A stretch of DNA of 5,289 nt from UBA1151 sp963579925 (GTDB taxonomy: Bacteria > Chloroflexota > Dehalococcoidia > Lucifugimonadales > Lucifugimonadaceae). The notes beneath the pieces were generated by a model. That model made no database searches. It had not been told where the DNA came from and was given only the letters and a program-made list of their open reading frames with translations. Of the stretch, positions 1 through 5,289 are shown one piece after another. The stretch's first letter is position 1, and each line of letters begins with the position of its first letter. The stretch is taken from positions 1 through 5,289 of the forward strand of contig CAUZJA010000199.1 in assembly GCA_963579925.1 (NCBI GenBank), written 5' to 3'. The position numbers were made by a program, and so were the translations under genes.

Positions 1-267
1 TTGCGGGAGAGAGAAATCGAAGAACTGAGCATGAACCTTGCCGGATTCCTGATAAATCTTGCCCAGACGCTCACCGAACGGCAAGTCCTCATAACGTGAT
101 GTGATCTGGCCATCAGCAAACAACTCGTCCGCGAGGCGGTCGAGTACACCGTCATACTCTGCGATGATGGGATCGAGGTCCTTTACGGGATCAAGGACAC
201 CTTTAACCAGAAGGTATCCCTCATCCTCAAACTGCTGGACCTGTTCTGCCGTAAGTAACCCGGCCAT
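1..267 (-). CDS. Phytanoyl-CoA dioxygenase (PhyH)-like protein, N-terminal part
   Basis: The first 89 codons of a minus-strand gene are visible; the rest lies beyond the left edge. The protein begins MAGLLTAEQVQQFEDEGYLL, followed by VKGVLDP. This 'LT.EQ..QF...GYL.V.G.LDP' opening is typical of the Fe(II)/2-oxoglutarate-dependent PhyH family, cytoplasmic oxygenases that hydroxylate varied small molecules. The metal-binding HxD...H residues would lie downstream and cannot be seen, so neither activity nor substrate can be judged. The start is well supported: GGAGG (276-280, read on the minus strand) sits 8 bases before the ATG. The gene is divergent from the methyltransferase at its 5' side. 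The family assignment rests on the N-terminal pattern alone. Confidence 0.72.
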   Translation of the reverse strand, partial: MAGLLTAEQVQQFEDEGYLLVKGVLDPVKDLDPIIAEYDGVLDRLADELFADGQITSRYEDLPFGERLGKIYQESGKVHAQFFDFSLPQ

Positions 268-454
268 CTCAGAAACCTCCGTGTAGGAGCAACGCAAAAC
301 TAAATTGAGTGCATGTTATCTCCGATGTATCGCCTCGTAAACCCAGCACATCTGACCGGAGTTCGTTGTCTCGATAAGTTTTCCCGACGGGAACCGGCTA
401 TTCCGGTCTACCGCTCACTCCTATCGCTTATTCCGCAAGCAATACCCGGATGAG
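268..454. promoter_or_regulatory. Spacer between divergent PhyH-like and methyltransferase genes
   Basis: This spacer of about 190 bases should hold the promoter of the minus-strand PhyH-like gene, and that gene's strong Shine-Dalgarno (276-280) lies in it. On the minus strand a weak TTTACG / GATAAC pair with a 15-base gap can be picked out near 320-341, but the match is poor. The right part (from 356) is not truly intergenic. It is open in the methyltransferase frame and appears to encode that protein's missing N-terminus. A GGAG at 358-361 could be that gene's ribosome binding site. Confidence 0.35.
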
Positions 455-1165
455 TTGTTCGATCTATTGCGCTCCCGTTTTGATCTCAACGGTTCAGGAA
501 AGCTGCTTGATGTGGGCTGTGGCACGGGGCAACTGAGCATTCCTCTCAGTGGAGATTTCGAGTCAGCCCTTGGAGTAGACGTTTCGGGCGAAATGATCGA
601 TGAGGCTCAGCGCGTGGCCGCTGAGATGGAAGTTGAGAACGTGCAGTTTAAGACGCGTGGTGCTGAGAAACTTGGTGAGGTGGACGGGCCAGTGCGGCTC
701 GCGCTGTTTGGAAGTGCACTCCACTGGATGGAAATTCCAGCGGTTCTCTCGCAGGTCCACGATATCACGGAGTCGGGCGGCGGGATTGCTGTGATCAGCC
801 TCCGCAGCATCTGGGGAGGCGATTCCGAGTGGGAACTGGCGGTGATGGACGTGGTGCGCCAGTTCCTGGGTGATGAACGGCGCGCTGGGAGTGGGAGTTA
901 CTCTGAGCCCGGTATCGATTTCGAAGATGCCATCGCCACCGCGGGCTACTCAAATGTGGAATCAGGCGATATTGCTTGTGACTACGAGGTGGATGTCCCA
1001 TGGATCATTGGACATTTGTACTCAACCTCGTACTGCAACCGGGATCTACTTGGGGATCGCGTTCGGCAGTTCGAGCGTGAACTGGATTCAACGCTGCTCA
1101 ATTTGGACGCTGCGGGCAAATTCAGGTGGAAACCTAGCGTCGCCTACATTTTTGGCGACGTCTAG
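455..1165 (+). CDS. Class I SAM-dependent methyltransferase (Methyltransf_11-like)
   Basis: A cytoplasmic Rossmann-fold methyltransferase. Numbering from TTG 455, the SAM-binding motif I is LLDVGCGTGQL (residues 17-27). The acidic ribose-binding residue is D42 in GVDVS. The LFGSALHWM segment (84-92) matches the 'HWM' signature of this subgroup, whose substrates are mostly unknown. The C-terminal IIGHLYSTSYCNRDLLGDR region is also typical, so the 3' end is complete. The start is doubtful. TTG 455 is the first conventional start codon in frame, but the frame stays open back to 356. It encodes LFRSTAHSYRLFRKQYPDE immediately upstream of the TTG codon, which is the usual N-terminal helix of this family. 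There is no in-frame ATG, GTG or TTG in that extension, so the gene has either an unusual start or a lesion near its 5' end. It converges on the MFS gene, sharing a CTAG at the two stops. The family call is firm; the substrate is unknown. Confidence 0.85.
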   Translation: MFDLLRSRFDLNGSGKLLDVGCGTGQLSIPLSGDFESALGVDVSGEMIDEAQRVAAEMEVENVQFKTRGAEKLGEVDGPVRLALFGSALHWMEIPAVLSQVHDITESGGGIAVISLRSIWGGDSEWELAVMDVVRQFLGDERRAGSGSYSEPGIDFEDAIATAGYSNVESGDIACDYEVDVPWIIGHLYSTSYCNRDLLGDRVRQFERELDSTLLNLDAAGKFRWKPSVAYIFGDV

Positions 1166-2451
1166 TCAGCTGGCGGCCGGATATCCGTGGCCCGCCTGAG
1201 TTCAGGCCAGATGAGGACTGCAATGGTTAATGCGATCAGGCCTTCAACACCGATGATCGAAACCGCGGTTGCCGCGCCAAGCCATGAAGCCAGTCCTCCA
1301 AGGTGGAGGACGCCCAGTGGCCCAGTTCCAATGCTGACAGAGAGAACCCCCATAACTCGGGATCGTAGCTCAGGTGGAGCGGAAATCATGATCAGAGTGC
1401 TCTGCATAGTGGCGAACCCGGCAATTCCCAGTCCGCCTAAGAACACCAGTGGCAACGAAAGTGCGAACCAGGGCGAAAATGAGAACGCTAGGATAGTGAT
1501 TAGAAATAGGAAGGAACCGTACAGGTAGATACGCGTGTACTGAAGGATCTTCGCGCGGGTTGCGATCAAGAGTGAGGCGATCAACGCCCCCAACCCCTCG
1601 GATGAGGCCAGCACCCCAATGAGAATGGCGTTGAGATGCAGATCTTCTTTGCCTATCACCGCCACCATGCTGGTGTACGGGAAGCCCCAGATGTTGACCA
1701 AGATTGTGACCACAAGGATCCCAACTATCGGGCGTCGGGATCGGATGTAGGTCAGGCCGCCCTTCATAGTCGTGAAGAAGCCAAGTCCGGTACTGGCGAT
1801 CTTTGTTGGGGTGTAGCCAACGTTCAGGGCTGAGAGAAATGCCAGGAAATAGAATGCAGCGCCCACAAAGTAGACGCCCTGAAGGTCCAGAGTTGTAAAT
1901 AGCACCCCGCCAAGGAACGGGCCGATCATTCTGGTGAAGTTTACCGTGGCGGCATCGACGCCCATAGCGATTCCCACGTGCTCCATTCCCACGACTTCGC
2001 CCATCATTGTTCGGCGCACCGGGAACTCGCTTGACCAGACCGTACCGCTCAGGAAAATGCCCAGCATCGCGTGCCAGACCTCAATGACGCCGGTGAGCGC
2101 CAGTACTCCCATTACCACTGAGGTGACGGTCAGGATGAACATCCCGCCAACCATCAGTTTTTTGCGGTTTATACGATCGGCAATAACGCCGGTGAACGCA
2201 CCAAACAGGAACATTGGGAACATTCGGAAAAAGAGAGTCAGCGCAACCAGAAACGCGCTGTTGGTCTCTTCAAGGACGAAGACCGCGATGGCCAGCGTCT
2301 CAAGCCATCGGATGGTCCCGGACAACGACCCGGCGATCCACAAGTACTTGAAGCTTCGATTGCTGAGCAGTGTCCCTATGCCGTAGGGCTGTTCAGGCGG
2401 AGCGGCTGACGCCGGGGTTTGCCCCGAGTCGCGTGTGGGTGCGCGCTCCAT
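1162..2451 (-). CDS. Major facilitator superfamily exporter, MFS_3 / EntS-like
   Basis: A 429-residue inner-membrane transporter, the normal length for a 12-helix MFS protein. A hydrophilic N-terminal tail of about 30 residues is followed by NRSFKYLWIAGSLSGTI, the typical first helix of the MFS_3 family (related to the enterobactin exporter EntS and macrolide-type efflux proteins). The loop 2-3 signature is GVIADRINRKK (residues 89-98). The second half contains SAPPELRSRVMGVLSV (357-372), again characteristic of this branch. Proton-coupled efflux of a small molecule is likely from the family; the substrate cannot be told. I chose ATG 2451. The frame remains open to a TTG at 2508, which would add 19 polar residues and has a weak GGGGA ahead of it, while ATG 2451 has no clear Shine-Dalgarno, so the start is uncertain. 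The gene is transcribed divergently from the DUF4097-like gene. Confidence 0.9.
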   Translation of the reverse strand: MERAPTRDSGQTPASAAPPEQPYGIGTLLSNRSFKYLWIAGSLSGTIRWLETLAIAVFVLEETNSAFLVALTLFFRMFPMFLFGAFTGVIADRINRKKLMVGGMFILTVTSVVMGVLALTGVIEVWHAMLGIFLSGTVWSSEFPVRRTMMGEVVGMEHVGIAMGVDAATVNFTRMIGPFLGGVLFTTLDLQGVYFVGAAFYFLAFLSALNVGYTPTKIASTGLGFFTTMKGGLTYIRSRRPIVGILVVTILVNIWGFPYTSMVAVIGKEDLHLNAILIGVLASSEGLGALIASLLIATRAKILQYTRIYLYGSFLFLITILAFSFSPWFALSLPLVFLGGLGIAGFATMQSTLIMISAPPELRSRVMGVLSVSIGTGPLGVLHLGGLASWLGAATAVSIIGVEGLIALTIAVLIWPELRRATDIRPPAD

Positions 2452-2641
2452 GTTTAGTACGTGTGTCCGATGGTTGCTGTGATGAGTTGAATCGCTAACA
2501 GAGAGCAAAGTTAGTCCCCATTTTGAAACTCGGCAAGAGGGAGCAGACCCTCATCGCGCTCAATCTGCGCAATCCGGGATAGCCGCACCAAAGGACTATT
2601 CAGCTCAACGATGTATTATCGGCACACTCAAGAGGGTTCCC
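2452..2641. promoter_or_regulatory. Divergent promoter spacer (MFS / DUF4097-like)
   Basis: This region separates two divergent genes and must carry both promoters. On the plus strand a TATTAT (2614-2619) resembles a -10 box, with no good -35 at the right distance. It would start a short leader containing GAGGG (2632-2636), 5 bases before the ATG at 2642. On the minus strand TTGCCG (around 2532-2537), followed 17 bases on by TAACTT, is a weak candidate for the MFS gene. If real, its transcript would begin close to TTG 2508, which would favour the ATG 2451 start. I see no operator-like palindrome. Confidence 0.35.
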
Positions 2642-3469
2642 ATGCCATTTCTTTTCACGAATATCCGCCCTTACCGCCTGCTCCTGCTGGGCATGTTGCT
2701 CTGGCTTTCTTCCCTCGCGGCTGTTTGCGTTACAAGTGGTGGCATCGCGGTAGTGAAATCTGACCGAGTTGAATTGGCTGACGGCGCTGATATCGAGATC
2801 GCCGGTGATGTGGCCACGGTGAACGTCTTCACGATTGATGACTCCGCTATCACGGTTGACTCTGAGCTTTTCAATGCAGAGCGGATCAACTACTTCGTAT
2901 CGCCTCAGGGATCGCCATTGGCGACAAAGGTGATCATCAGCGCGCTGATTAATCCGGACCTCAGACTACGGGCGTCTACGGTGCTGAATATTGGCGTACC
3001 GGCGGACACCAACGTGACTGTCAGCACCGGTATTGGCAATATCACGTTTGATGGCGACTGGACTGGAACGATAAAAGGCGTCTCCACCAACGGAGAAGTT
3101 ATCGCCACGGGATCGGCCGGGGGGTATCACCTGGAGACGGTAAACGGCGTGATTGAGGCACCAGCCGTGAACGCTCCAATATTCGCGAAGACCAGAAACG
3201 GCTCGATTACTGTCTCCGCAGACCTGCCATCTCGCGGCCACTCACAGTTCGAAACTCGCAACGGTGACGTCAATCTCACGGTCACACCGGACTCAGATCT
3301 GTTGTTCGTGGCACAGCTAACGGTGGGACGAATTGAAGCGCCTGAGTTCGCCACGGTAGACAAGAAGAATAAAGAGTTACTTGGCGTTCTGGGCGAAGGT
3401 ACAGCGTCCCTGGATATCAAGATCAAGAACGGCACGCTGAGGCTGACGCTGACGCATCCTGAGCCATAA
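2642..3469 (+). CDS. Exported DUF4097-like beta-repeat protein
   Basis: A 275-residue protein. Residues 9-12 (RPYR) are followed by a hydrophobic stretch, 13-30, that is a signal peptide or membrane anchor. The Cys at 29 follows LAAV, a poor lipobox, so lipoprotein status is doubtful. The mature part is predicted almost entirely beta. It contains repeated 'S/T-x-N-G-x-I/V' turns: STGIGNI (128-134), STNGEVI (148-154), TVNGVIE (166-172), TRNGSIT (184-190) and TRNGDVN (205-211), spaced 18-21 residues, with a last KNGTLRL near 262-268. This resembles DUF4097 / 'putative adhesin' domains, which build a right-handed beta-helix-like solenoid. The function of the family is not established. The start is supported by GAGGG 5 bases upstream. 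The next gene starts 6 bases after the stop, so the two are probably co-transcribed and translationally coupled. Confidence 0.75.
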   Translation: MPFLFTNIRPYRLLLLGMLLWLSSLAAVCVTSGGIAVVKSDRVELADGADIEIAGDVATVNVFTIDDSAITVDSELFNAERINYFVSPQGSPLATKVIISALINPDLRLRASTVLNIGVPADTNVTVSTGIGNITFDGDWTGTIKGVSTNGEVIATGSAGGYHLETVNGVIEAPAVNAPIFAKTRNGSITVSADLPSRGHSQFETRNGDVNLTVTPDSDLLFVAQLTVGRIEAPEFATVDKKNKELLGVLGEGTASLDIKIKNGTLRLTLTHPEP

Positions 3470-3475
3470 TCACGA

Positions 3476-4006
3476 ATGATCAATAGCTCCGACATTGAAC
3501 ACCAGTTCCGTTCCATCGTGGCGTCCAGCTTCTTCCTCCGCACCACTATGCGCCGTCGTAAGTCCGGCGGTAATCGCACTATCGAGACCACGTATGTGTG
3601 GGATGGTGACCGCCGGATGGTCATATCCGGCTACCCCGGTCCGCGTGACTGGGTAGCCAACATGGGAGCCAACAGCGACGTCACAGTCAGCACTGTAGAG
3701 GGCGATCGCTGGTTTGAGACCGCAGGAGTGGCGAGGGTTGTCCGCGATCGCAACGAGCGCGTGCCGCACCTGCTCGCGTTCATCGAGCACTGGGCGGAGC
3801 GACCGGGCTTCCCGCGTCGTCGGTTCATGTTCATCATCAACATGATCAAACTCAACCGGAAGTTGCGACTCCCGTGGTGGGGACCGTTCTACTTCGCACG
3901 CAAAGTTCTGGATCAGATGCCGTGTGTGGAGATCACGTTCACCGGCGATATCACCGAGCGCACCGGTCCGCAACCGATGTCAGAGCCGCAGACGGACAGG
4001 CCTTAG
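3476..4006 (+). CDS. Deazaflavin (F420)-dependent nitroreductase/quinone reductase-like protein (DUF385)
   Basis: A 176-residue protein of the split beta-barrel, FMN/F420-binding fold. The segment from about 35 to 90 gives the pattern: TYVWDGDRRMVISGYPGPRD (39-58) is followed by WVANMGANSDVTV (59-71) and then a strand with WFETAGVARVVRD (79-91). The 'W..N...N..VTV' core, followed by a basic 'ARVV.D' strand, is the hallmark of the Ddn / F420H2 quinone reductase family (PF04075), which uses reduced deazaflavin to reduce quinones or nitro compounds. The C-terminal part (112-146) is rich in Arg, Lys and aromatic residues, and the last 15 residues look unstructured. There is no clear Shine-Dalgarno before ATG 3476, and only 6 bases separate it from the upstream stop, which suggests translational coupling. 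F420 versus FMN use cannot be decided from the sequence. The family call is good; the substrate is unknown. Confidence 0.75.
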   Translation: MINSSDIEHQFRSIVASSFFLRTTMRRRKSGGNRTIETTYVWDGDRRMVISGYPGPRDWVANMGANSDVTVSTVEGDRWFETAGVARVVRDRNERVPHLLAFIEHWAERPGFPRRRFMFIINMIKLNRKLRLPWWGPFYFARKVLDQMPCVEITFTGDITERTGPQPMSEPQTDRP

Positions 4007-4144
4007 CGCTGCGGGCGCATGATCTACTGCCTGGTAGCCGCCGGGCTTGGCCTGCCCCACGCTGCAATCGACGCTGTGCGCCCATTGAGCCGAGGCGGGG
4101 CAAGCCCCGCAGCTACCGGGGTGGGGAGGCCCACCCCAACGGAG
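4007..4144. repeat. GC-rich spacer with nested inverted repeats between convergent genes
   Basis: About 140 non-coding bases lie between the Ddn-like gene and the broken oxidoreductase. Three structures are visible. First, GCGGGGC-AA-GCCCCGC at 4095-4110 is perfect, with 7-bp arms. Second, GGGGTGGG-GAGG-CCCACCCC at 4118-4137 is perfect, with 8-bp arms. Third, a larger imperfect pair has 26-base arms, 4031-4056 and 4094-4119, matching at about 21 of 26 positions in inverted orientation. No T-run follows either hairpin on either strand, so they are not classic intrinsic terminators, although a bidirectional termination or mRNA-protecting role is plausible given the convergent genes. The composition and the stacked palindromes resemble dispersed palindromic (REP/MITE-like) elements; copy number elsewhere in the genome is unknown. 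Confidence 0.7.
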
Positions 4145-5159
4145 CTAGCTCATCAAATCGTCGATGATCACTTCTTTGCCGGTCCGGTGTGACTCCTCAG
4201 TCGCATCAAACACGCGCATCACCTTGCGACCATGGTTCATTGGCGTGGGCGAGTCTGTGTCACCGCGCTTCACCGCCTGCACAAAGTCATTGAACTGGAC
4301 TTGCTGGGAGTCGATGTCGTCAAACGGCTGTGACTCCCACTCATTCTCTTTCTCAATCCACACGCCGATTGTAACCTTTGCGACCGTACGCTCGATGGTG
4401 CTTCGCCTGGCCGTCAGTGAAGTAGTAGTCGGTGCCGTACTCGGTGATGCCGTGCTTCCAACCCATTCGGGTGATTGTCGCCGTCTTGCCGGACTTCCAG
4501 CGGAAGAACTGATGGCCAGAGTCATCTGCGCTGAGTTCGGGGTGGGTGTAGTTGCTGGTAACTCCACTGACAGAGTAGATATCGTCGCCCATCAGCCAGA
4601 TCAACCGGTCGATCAGGTGCGTGCCGTCCATCTGTCCCATTCCGCCGCCTTTGGAGCCGTCAAGCATCCAGGCCGGCCTCAAGTGGGGGTCTAGCGGCTT
4701 CACCCACATGGCGTTTGCCATCATCACTTCGCCAAGATCACCGGAGTCGATGATCTCCTTCATCTTGATGTTCTCGCCAAAGTAGCGCTAGGAGTGTGCG
4801 GTCATCAACAGCTTGCCTGACGATTTGGCGACGGCGAGCATCTCGTCTGCTTCCGTAGTGTTGAGCGCCATTGGTTTCTCAAGGAAGACGTGCTTGCCGG
4901 CGTTCAGACAATCGATCGCCGCCTGATGGTGCAGCCAGTGCGGCAGTGTGCCGACCACGATGTCAATATCGTCGTTATCCAAAATGTCCTGGTAACTGGC
5001 AACGAAATCGATGTTCGGGTTTGCGACCTTCAGGTCAACGACCTGTTCTTCGCGGGGTTCCGCCACAATGCGCGGTTCTGCGCCATCGGATGCGGCGACT
5101 GTCTTGATGTAGTTACCGCCCAATCGGCCGGTGCCAAGTATTGCCACGCCTAGAGTCAT
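4145..5159 (-). pseudogene. Gfo/Idh/MocA family NAD(P)-dependent oxidoreductase, interrupted
   Basis: This would be a 337-residue cytoplasmic dehydrogenase acting on a sugar, inositol or related polyol, a normal length for the family. The N-terminal Rossmann domain has GTGRLG (9-14; GxGxxG) and the EKP motif (94-96, in VFLEKPMAL). The second domain has GGGMGQMDGTHLID, with D178, H181 and D184 in the usual catalytic pattern. Two lesions break it. An in-frame TAG at 4788-4790 (codon 124) falls between TAHS and RYFGENIKMKE, where the family normally continues without a break. There is also a +1 shift at about 4397-4398: DGQAKH must change frame to reach IERTVAKVTIGVW. Removing one base there restores a continuous protein through to DDLMS and its TAG stop at 4145-4147. 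The start is firm, with AGGAG (5167-5171) 7 bases before ATG 5159. The rest of the protein is well preserved, so this is either a very recent pseudogene or two base-calling errors. It lies 42 bases downstream of another minus-strand gene, probably in the same operon. Confidence 0.85.
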
Positions 5160-5201
5160 TTTAATTCTCCTGTCACTTTGGATCGTTAAAACTGCTCTTT
5201 G

Positions 5202-5289
5202 CTAAATAAGAAACTCAACTAGGTCTCGAATGTGATCCACCACGTGATCGGGTTCTGGTGAATCGCTCGTCCAGCCGGATCTTCCTGCC
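5202..5289 (-). CDS. C-terminal fragment of a minus-strand gene, possibly HAD-family hydrolase
   Basis: Only the final 28 residues and the TAG stop (5202-5204) are in the window; the gene continues past the right edge. The visible end reads SGWTSDSPEPDHVVDHIRDL followed by VEFLI. A 'P(D/E)PD.VVD.I.DL..FL' tail resembles the C-terminus of HAD-superfamily phosphatases, where an Asp/His 'DHVVD' segment precedes a last helix. This is a weak resemblance based on few residues, and the catalytic motifs are outside the window. It lies 42 bases upstream of the oxidoreductase start on the same strand, which suggests a shared transcript and perhaps a role in the same sugar or polyol pathway. Confidence 0.45.
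   Translation of the reverse strand, partial: AGRSGWTSDSPEPDHVVDHIRDLVEFLI

Noticed and set aside
313..453. A 46-codon plus-strand reading frame from ATG 313, ahead of the methyltransferase
   Set aside because: No recognisable sequence and no Shine-Dalgarno. Its second half overlaps the segment that encodes methyltransferase N-terminal residues in another frame, so it is probably chance.
1934..2386. A 150-codon plus-strand frame antisense to the MFS gene
   Set aside because: Ser/Thr/Pro/Ile-rich low-information translation lying wholly inside a well-supported transporter on the other strand; a shadow frame.
3127..3973. Two long minus-strand frames (3127-3624 and 3470-3973) opposite the DUF4097-like and Ddn-like genes
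   Set aside because: Both are antisense to genes with clear family patterns, have no family resemblance of their own, and contain arginine/histidine/serine-rich shadow composition.
4095..4137. Rho-independent terminator
   Set aside because: The hairpins are strong, but no run of T follows them on either strand, so I kept the call as inverted repeats rather than terminator.
4142..4151. Perfect 10-base palindrome GAGCTAGCTC over the oxidoreductase stop codon
   Set aside because: Too short to separate from chance, and it has no second copy in the window.
4164..4694. A 176-codon plus-strand frame across the broken oxidoreductase
   Set aside because: The opposite strand encodes conserved Gfo/Idh/MocA sequence over the same bases; this frame shows no domain pattern and no ribosome binding site.
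4788..4790. Amber codon read as pyrrolysine or another recoded residue
   Set aside because: TAG is the terminal stop of several genes in the window and nothing nearby suggests recoding; the Gln-to-stop change or a base error is simpler.

Overview
The window is bacterial and gene-dense, with moderate-to-high GC. It carries enzyme families that are common in free-living, often marine, heterotrophs: a PhyH-type dioxygenase, a Gfo/Idh/MocA oxidoreductase and an F420/deazaflavin-type split-barrel reductase. F420-family proteins together with PhyH and Gfo/Idh/MocA paralogues fit Chloroflexota (SAR202-like) or Actinobacteria. This is an inference from gene content only, because no rRNA or other marker gene is present.

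Layout, left to right: (1) the N-terminal 89 codons of a phytanoyl-CoA dioxygenase-like gene on the minus strand, running off the left edge; (2) a spacer of about 190 bases between divergent genes; (3) a class I SAM-dependent methyltransferase on the plus strand, whose homology continues upstream of any usual start codon; (4) an MFS_3-type exporter on the minus strand, whose TAG stop lies inside the same CTAG tetramer as the methyltransferase stop; (5) a divergent promoter spacer; (6) a two-gene plus-strand unit with a 6-base gap, made of a secreted or anchored DUF4097-like beta-repeat protein and a Ddn-like (DUF385) reductase; (7) a GC-rich spacer full of inverted repeats between convergent genes; (8) a Gfo/Idh/MocA oxidoreductase on the minus strand, broken by one in-frame TAG and one +1 frameshift; (9) the last 28 codons of a minus-strand gene, possibly a HAD-type hydrolase, that would be co-transcribed with the oxidoreductase.

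I see no clear shared pathway across the window, which looks like ordinary accessory metabolism in short transcription units. There is no tRNA, rRNA, CRISPR array, transposase or phage gene. I do not find an obviously new defence or mobile system. The points worth a second look are the three reading-frame anomalies (methyltransferase start, amber stop, frameshift), the palindrome-rich spacer at about 4007-4144, and the DUF4097-like plus Ddn-like pair.
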